Assembly (NCBI RefSeq): GCF_044923475.1
Contig: NZ_CP137338.1
Coordinates: 4,898,001-4,962,000 of the forward strand
Direction of reading: 5' to 3'
DNA length: 64,000 bases
DNA from: JAAURS01 sp044923475
GTDB lineage: Bacteria > Cyanobacteriota > Cyanobacteriia > Thermosynechococcales > Thermosynechococcaceae
Within the stretch, counting starts at the first letter, position 1, and the number at the start of each line of letters is the position of its first letter. This document shows positions 60,892-64,000 of the stretch, one piece after another. The position numbers were made by a program, and so were the translations under genes. The notes beneath the pieces were generated by a model that ran no database searches, was not told where the DNA came from, and saw nothing but the letters and a program-made list of their open reading frames with translations.

Positions 60892-61842
60892 ATGAACTAC
60901 TTGGTCAATCAAAAAAAATGTTTAATACTTGGCGGAAACGGTTTTATAGGGCAGCACTTATCTAGGGCTTTATTAAAAAAAGGTTTTATTGTTCGTATTC
61001 TATCAAAAACAAAAAAAGAAATATCTTTAAGTGATTCATTAAGCCAAAATCCAAATATAGAATGGATTACAGGAGATTTTTGCGATGAAAAATTAATAAT
61101 TGAGGCTACAAAACAAGTATCATATGTCTTTCACTTAATTAGCACTACGTTGCCTTCTTCCTCAAATTTAGACCCATATTTTGATATAGAATCTAATGTT
61201 GGGTCGACAATTAATCTCTTGAAAGCGTGCGTTTTAAATAAAGTTGAGAAGATCCTTTTCTCATCTTCTGGTGGTACCGTATATGGAATTCCTAAGTACT
61301 TACCTATCAATGAATCACACCCACAAAATCCTATATCTTCTTATGGAATTCAAAAATTAACTATTGAAAGATATCTTTATCTTTATAATCACTTGTATGA
61401 ATTGAAATCGAGCATCTTGCGCATTAGTAACCCCTTTGGAATTGGACAAAATATTAATCGGGGCCAAGGCTTAATAACAACATTCCTTATTAAAGTGCTT
61501 CGTGGAGAGAATATTGAAATATGGGGTGATGGCTCTGTTATCAGAGATTTTATATATATAGATGATGTTATAGAATCTTTTCTTGCAGCGCTCGAGCACC
61601 CTCATAAATTTGACATATATAATATAGGTAGTGGCGTAGGTACGAGCATTCTCGAAGTTATCAAAGAAATCGAAATTGTTCTAAGTGTCCAAGCTAGAGT
61701 TAAATTTAAAGAACCCCGATCATTGGATGTTCCAGCCAATATTCTAGACATTACTCATTCTCAGAATGAATTGTGCTGGTCTCCTAAAATATCTTTAACC
61801 GAAGGAATTAAGATGATGGCAGCAGATTTAAAGAATAATTAA
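60892..61842 (+). CDS. NAD-dependent nucleotide-sugar epimerase/dehydratase
   Basis: A 316-residue extended short-chain dehydrogenase. CLILGGNGFIGQHLSRALLK near 10-29 is the NAD site; FSSSGGTVYG and PISSYGIQKLTIERYLYLY give the Ser-Tyr-x-x-x-Lys catalytic set. GQNINRGQGLITTFLIKVLR, then GDGSVIRDFIYIDDVIESFL, matches the UDP-glucose-4-epimerase-like family. It may make a galactose- or fucose-type donor. A TTG at 60850 adds 14 residues; the ATG at 60892 is used. The ISL3 element lies just downstream. Confidence 0.85.
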   Translation: MNYLVNQKKCLILGGNGFIGQHLSRALLKKGFIVRILSKTKKEISLSDSLSQNPNIEWITGDFCDEKLIIEATKQVSYVFHLISTTLPSSSNLDPYFDIESNVGSTINLLKACVLNKVEKILFSSSGGTVYGIPKYLPINESHPQNPISSYGIQKLTIERYLYLYNHLYELKSSILRISNPFGIGQNINRGQGLITTFLIKVLRGENIEIWGDGSVIRDFIYIDDVIESFLAALEHPHKFDIYNIGSGVGTSILEVIKEIEIVLSVQARVKFKEPRSLDVPANILDITHSQNELCWSPKISLTEGIKMMAADLKNN

Positions 61843-61932
61843 TTATGATTTAAGTTTTAAAATCAAGAAATTATGGTTCTTCTGGAATCTCGCTGACAAT
61901 TGTATAATAGACTACATTCTATCGTGTATTGA

Positions 61933-62388
61933 ATGATGGACATTCACTTAGATCGCCTCCTCAATTTTCCTAATGTTACGGTACAAAGTTGCATTCATGA
62001 AGATGAAGGTATTCGCTTAGATTTAGGATTTATAAAGGAAGGTAGCCATTGTCCTAAGTGTAAGCATTTTAGTGATGATCTTCATCGAAATCGACCTAGC
62101 TTAATTCGAGATTTATCGATTTTTGGAAAACAGACTTATCTTCGTATCTATCGCCGTCAATACTATTGTTCAACTTGCCAAAGTTACTTTACAGAACAAT
62201 TATCCTTTGTCGATTGGCATCGTCGCTATACTCAGCGATATGAGGCATATATTTATGAAAGCGTGCAACGTTCGACCATTGAACAAGTATGCAGAGAAGA
62301 AGGACTGACTTGGGATCAAGTTCATGGGATATTTAAGCGACAATATAAGCTAAAAAAACCGAAACTTGGAGTCCAATTACCCGCTTGA
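61933..62388 (+). CDS. ISL3 transposase, N-terminal part (frame A)
   Basis: A 151-residue product with the ISL3 zinc-finger-like head: CPKCKHFSDDLHRNRPSLIRD near 37-57 and the RRQYYCSTCQSYFTEQ region near 74-90 supply Cys pairs. A helix-turn-helix with EQVCREEGLTWDQVHGIFKR follows near 117. It ends at 62388 shortly after a seven-A run (62352-62358). A -1 slip at that run would join it to the downstream frame, giving a transposase of about 380 residues. A TATAAT box at 61903 precedes the start. Confidence 0.88.
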   Translation: MMDIHLDRLLNFPNVTVQSCIHEDEGIRLDLGFIKEGSHCPKCKHFSDDLHRNRPSLIRDLSIFGKQTYLRIYRRQYYCSTCQSYFTEQLSFVDWHRRYTQRYEAYIYESVQRSTIEQVCREEGLTWDQVHGIFKRQYKLKKPKLGVQLPA

Positions 62389-63077
62389 GTATTGATGAGA
62401 TTAGTAAACGTAAAGGACATAAAGATTTTGTGACAGTGGTTTGTGATATTGAGCAGGGAAACTTGGTAGAGGTCATTGACAGTCATAAGCAAGATAAAAT
62501 CATTGAAGTGCTTGAGCAACAGCCCTTAGAGATACGTGAGCGAGTTAAAGAAGTGAGTATTGACATGTGGGGTGGCTTTCCAAAAGTGATAGAAAAAGTC
62601 TTTCCTAATGCAGTAGTGGTCATTGATAGATTTCATGTAATGAAGGCAGTCAATAGCAATTTGAATACGATTCGAAAGCAATCTGGGATAAAGGTCAAGA
62701 ATAATAAATTTATCTTGCTCAAGAATGGGATAGATTTGAGTGCTGAAGAGAATGAAAAATTAGAACTAATATTAAAGCAGTCAGACCGACTGAGAACGGC
62801 ATATGAGTTAAAAGAGTCATTTCGAGCGATATACGAGTCAGAGCTAACTGTTGAAGACAGGAAAAAGAAGATAGAGTTATGGATGGATAAAGCCAGGAAA
62901 GTTTACTGTAAAGCGATTACAACGATCTCTAATCATATAGAGGGGATATGCAACTACTTTTTAAGTCGGACTACGAGTGGAGTAATGGAAGGAGTTAATA
63001 ACAAAAGTAAACTGATTAAACGACGAGCTTATGGATTTGTTAACTTTGACAATTTCCGTATGCGTCTATTAGCTTAA
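62385..63077 (+). CDS. ISL3 transposase, C-terminal catalytic part (frame B)
   Basis: A 230-residue stretch from a TTG at 62385, whose TTGA overlaps the upstream stop. The frame is in fact open from 62349. It holds the DDE catalytic region of ISL3: LSIDEISKRKGHKDFVTVVC near its start, NAVVVIDRFHVMKAVNSNLN near 75, and the final GVMEGVNNKSKLIKRRAYGF near 200 with the catalytic Glu. Either programmed -1 frameshifting, translational coupling at TTGA or an indel mutation explains the split. Confidence 0.88.
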   Translation: MSIDEISKRKGHKDFVTVVCDIEQGNLVEVIDSHKQDKIIEVLEQQPLEIRERVKEVSIDMWGGFPKVIEKVFPNAVVVIDRFHVMKAVNSNLNTIRKQSGIKVKNNKFILLKNGIDLSAEENEKLELILKQSDRLRTAYELKESFRAIYESELTVEDRKKKIELWMDKARKVYCKAITTISNHIEGICNYFLSRTTSGVMEGVNNKSKLIKRRAYGFVNFDNFRMRLLA

Positions 63078-63170
63078 TTTTTTGATTAGACAAATTTATC
63101 AGCCTAAACCCAGAAGAGCCGAAATTATTTTATTAGATTCAACAATGAATTTATCATTAAGATTGAGATT

Positions 63171-64000
63171 ATGAATATATTGATGATAACCGTTCGTGCA
63201 GATCCCGGTGGTGGGCCAGAGCATGTATATCAACTCTCGAAAGCATTATTAGAGACCTGCAGTGAAAATGTATCCTTATACATTGCTTCACCAGAAGATT
63301 ATCCATACTGTAAAAAATATAGAGATTTAGTAGGAATCAGACAGGTAGTTATAGTTCCTCACAGAAAATTCAAAGCTTTGAAGTTTTTGAATCTTATTAA
63401 GTTTATTAGATCAAATAAGATAGACATTATTCATTCGCATGGCAAAGGGGCTGGAATTTATAGTAGATTACTATCTACTTTTACGCAAGTACCATGCGTA
63501 CATTCATTCCATGGTGTTCATATTGGTGAATATAACTTTCTTCAGAAGAATATTTATTTAACTTTAGAGAGGATCTTATCAATTTTCACTTCGCAAGTAA
63601 TTGCAACGTCTAAAAGTGAGTTCGAAATTTTTTCAACTCTTAAACTGTGTAAAGAGAGCAAAATATCTACTATATATAATGGTGTTCAAATTGATGAAAA
63701 AGCTAACTCCTATCATAAGTCAACTGTAAACTCAACCCAGATTATCTCTATGGTTAGATTTACTTATCAAAAGAATGTTGAAATGCAGATAAAGATAGCT
63801 AAATCTTTGTCTGAAAAAGAGTTAGCCAATAATGTTACCTTTTTAATTTTAGGTGAGGGAGAAACCAAAAAGCAATTCATAGAGGATCTTTATAATGAGA
63901 AGCTACAGGATTACTTTAAGCTTGAAGATTTTGTTTCAAATAGGTATGACCTTTTAGAGAACTCATTATGTTATTTATCGACATCAAGGTGGGAAGGTAT
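63171..64000 (+). CDS. Family 4 glycosyltransferase, N-terminal part
   Basis: An open frame from the ATG at 63171 to the window end, about 276 residues. The start NILMITVRADPGGGPEHVYQ (residues 2-21) is the glycine-rich acceptor-side loop of GT-B enzymes. IIHSHGKGAGIYSRLL near 87 and VHSFHGVHIGEYNFLQ near 109 follow. The nucleotide-sugar domain begins at STQIISMVRFTYQKNVEMQI near 186, with FLILGEGETKKQF near 224. The C-terminal catalytic EX7E region lies partly beyond the edge. It is AT-rich like its neighbours and probably belongs to the same assembly cassette. Confidence 0.88.
   Translation, partial: MNILMITVRADPGGGPEHVYQLSKALLETCSENVSLYIASPEDYPYCKKYRDLVGIRQVVIVPHRKFKALKFLNLIKFIRSNKIDIIHSHGKGAGIYSRLLSTFTQVPCVHSFHGVHIGEYNFLQKNIYLTLERILSIFTSQVIATSKSEFEIFSTLKLCKESKISTIYNGVQIDEKANSYHKSTVNSTQIISMVRFTYQKNVEMQIKIAKSLSEKELANNVTFLILGEGETKKQFIEDLYNEKLQDYFKLEDFVSNRYDLLENSLCYLSTSRWEG

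Larger units (their letters stand above)
61875..63120 (+). mobile_element. ISL3-family insertion sequence, complete with target duplication
   Basis: A 1246-bp element. Its 22-bp terminal inverted repeats, left 61875-61896 (begins GGTTCTTCTGG) and right 63099-63120 (its complement begins GGCTCTTCTGG), match at 16 of 22 positions. The element is flanked by identical 8-bp direct repeats GAAATTAT at 61867-61874 and 63121-63128, the size expected for ISL3 elements. It contains one transposase gene split into two frames. It sits between the epimerase gene and the last glycosyltransferase gene, inserted in non-coding DNA. Confidence 0.93.

Overview
The window is chromosomal DNA of a cyanobacterium. 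The evidence is the dense HIP1 octamer (GCGATCGC) over the first ~55 kb, the ftsQ-ftsZ pair, Ycf33, a CrtD-type carotenoid desaturase, a Tab2/Atab2 protein, a CIRCE-controlled groEL, and many small families typical of cyanobacteria. No rRNA, CRISPR array or phage module is visible. Two tRNA genes are present: one with a CAT anticodon, and an intron-free tRNA-Leu(UAA).

Layout. 1-5.3 kb: a cut-off family 3 glycoside hydrolase behind rbfA, ycf33, a Dam-type adenine methylase, a family-5-type nucleotidyltransferase, a J-domain/pentapeptide protein and pyrE. 5.3-12.5 kb: small secreted or membrane proteins, a CNNM/CorC transporter-like protein, glutathione peroxidase, a DUF4870 protein, an HdrB-like CCG protein and a membrane-anchored GTPase. 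12.7-15.1 kb: a compact trio of FHA protein, internally duplicated helical protein and pentapeptide-repeat protein. 15.2-19.1 kb: a SelD-associated flavoprotein without SelD, a DUF2064 transferase-like protein, an XRE-ClpN fusion regulator with a palindromic operator, a small unknown and a Uma2 protein. 19.3-24.5 kb: crtD, ftsQ, ftsZ, prs. 25-36.5 kb: a four-repeat secreted protein, SIMPL protein, AMIN/amidase_3 cell-wall amidase, nitrilase, CadD-like transporter, groEL, a secreted unknown, a membrane TIR protein and a fasciclin protein. 36.8-47.9 kb: rsmA, ispE, htpX, tab2, a TldD/PmbA-type protein, then the DUF4129-DUF4350-MoxR-DUF58-TPR operon on the minus strand, panD and a dual-specificity phosphatase.

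48 kb to the end is a polysaccharide export and assembly locus on the plus strand: Wzc-type tyrosine autokinase, APS kinase, RmlB, RmlA, metK, a broken ahcY, Wzx-type flippase, a WsaF-like glycosyltransferase, a methyltransferase, a family 2 glycosyltransferase, a sugar-nucleotide epimerase, an ISL3 insertion sequence and a family 4 glycosyltransferase that runs off the end. From about 55.5 kb the DNA becomes strikingly AT-rich and HIP1 disappears, which points to an acquired serotype-like cassette.

The most noteworthy points are: (i) a chimeric scar joining the 5' half of ahcY to a decayed copy of the 3' end of rfbA; (ii) a precisely bounded ISL3 element with an 8-bp target duplication, whose transposase is split at an A7 slippery heptamer; (iii) the XRE-ClpN regulator with divergent promoters built into one palindrome; (iv) a TIR-transmembrane protein with an unusual C-terminal domain; (v) the FHA/duplicated-helical/pentapeptide trio; and (vi) several strong or mutually exclusive hairpins, including one inside the variable N-terminal codons of ftsZ.
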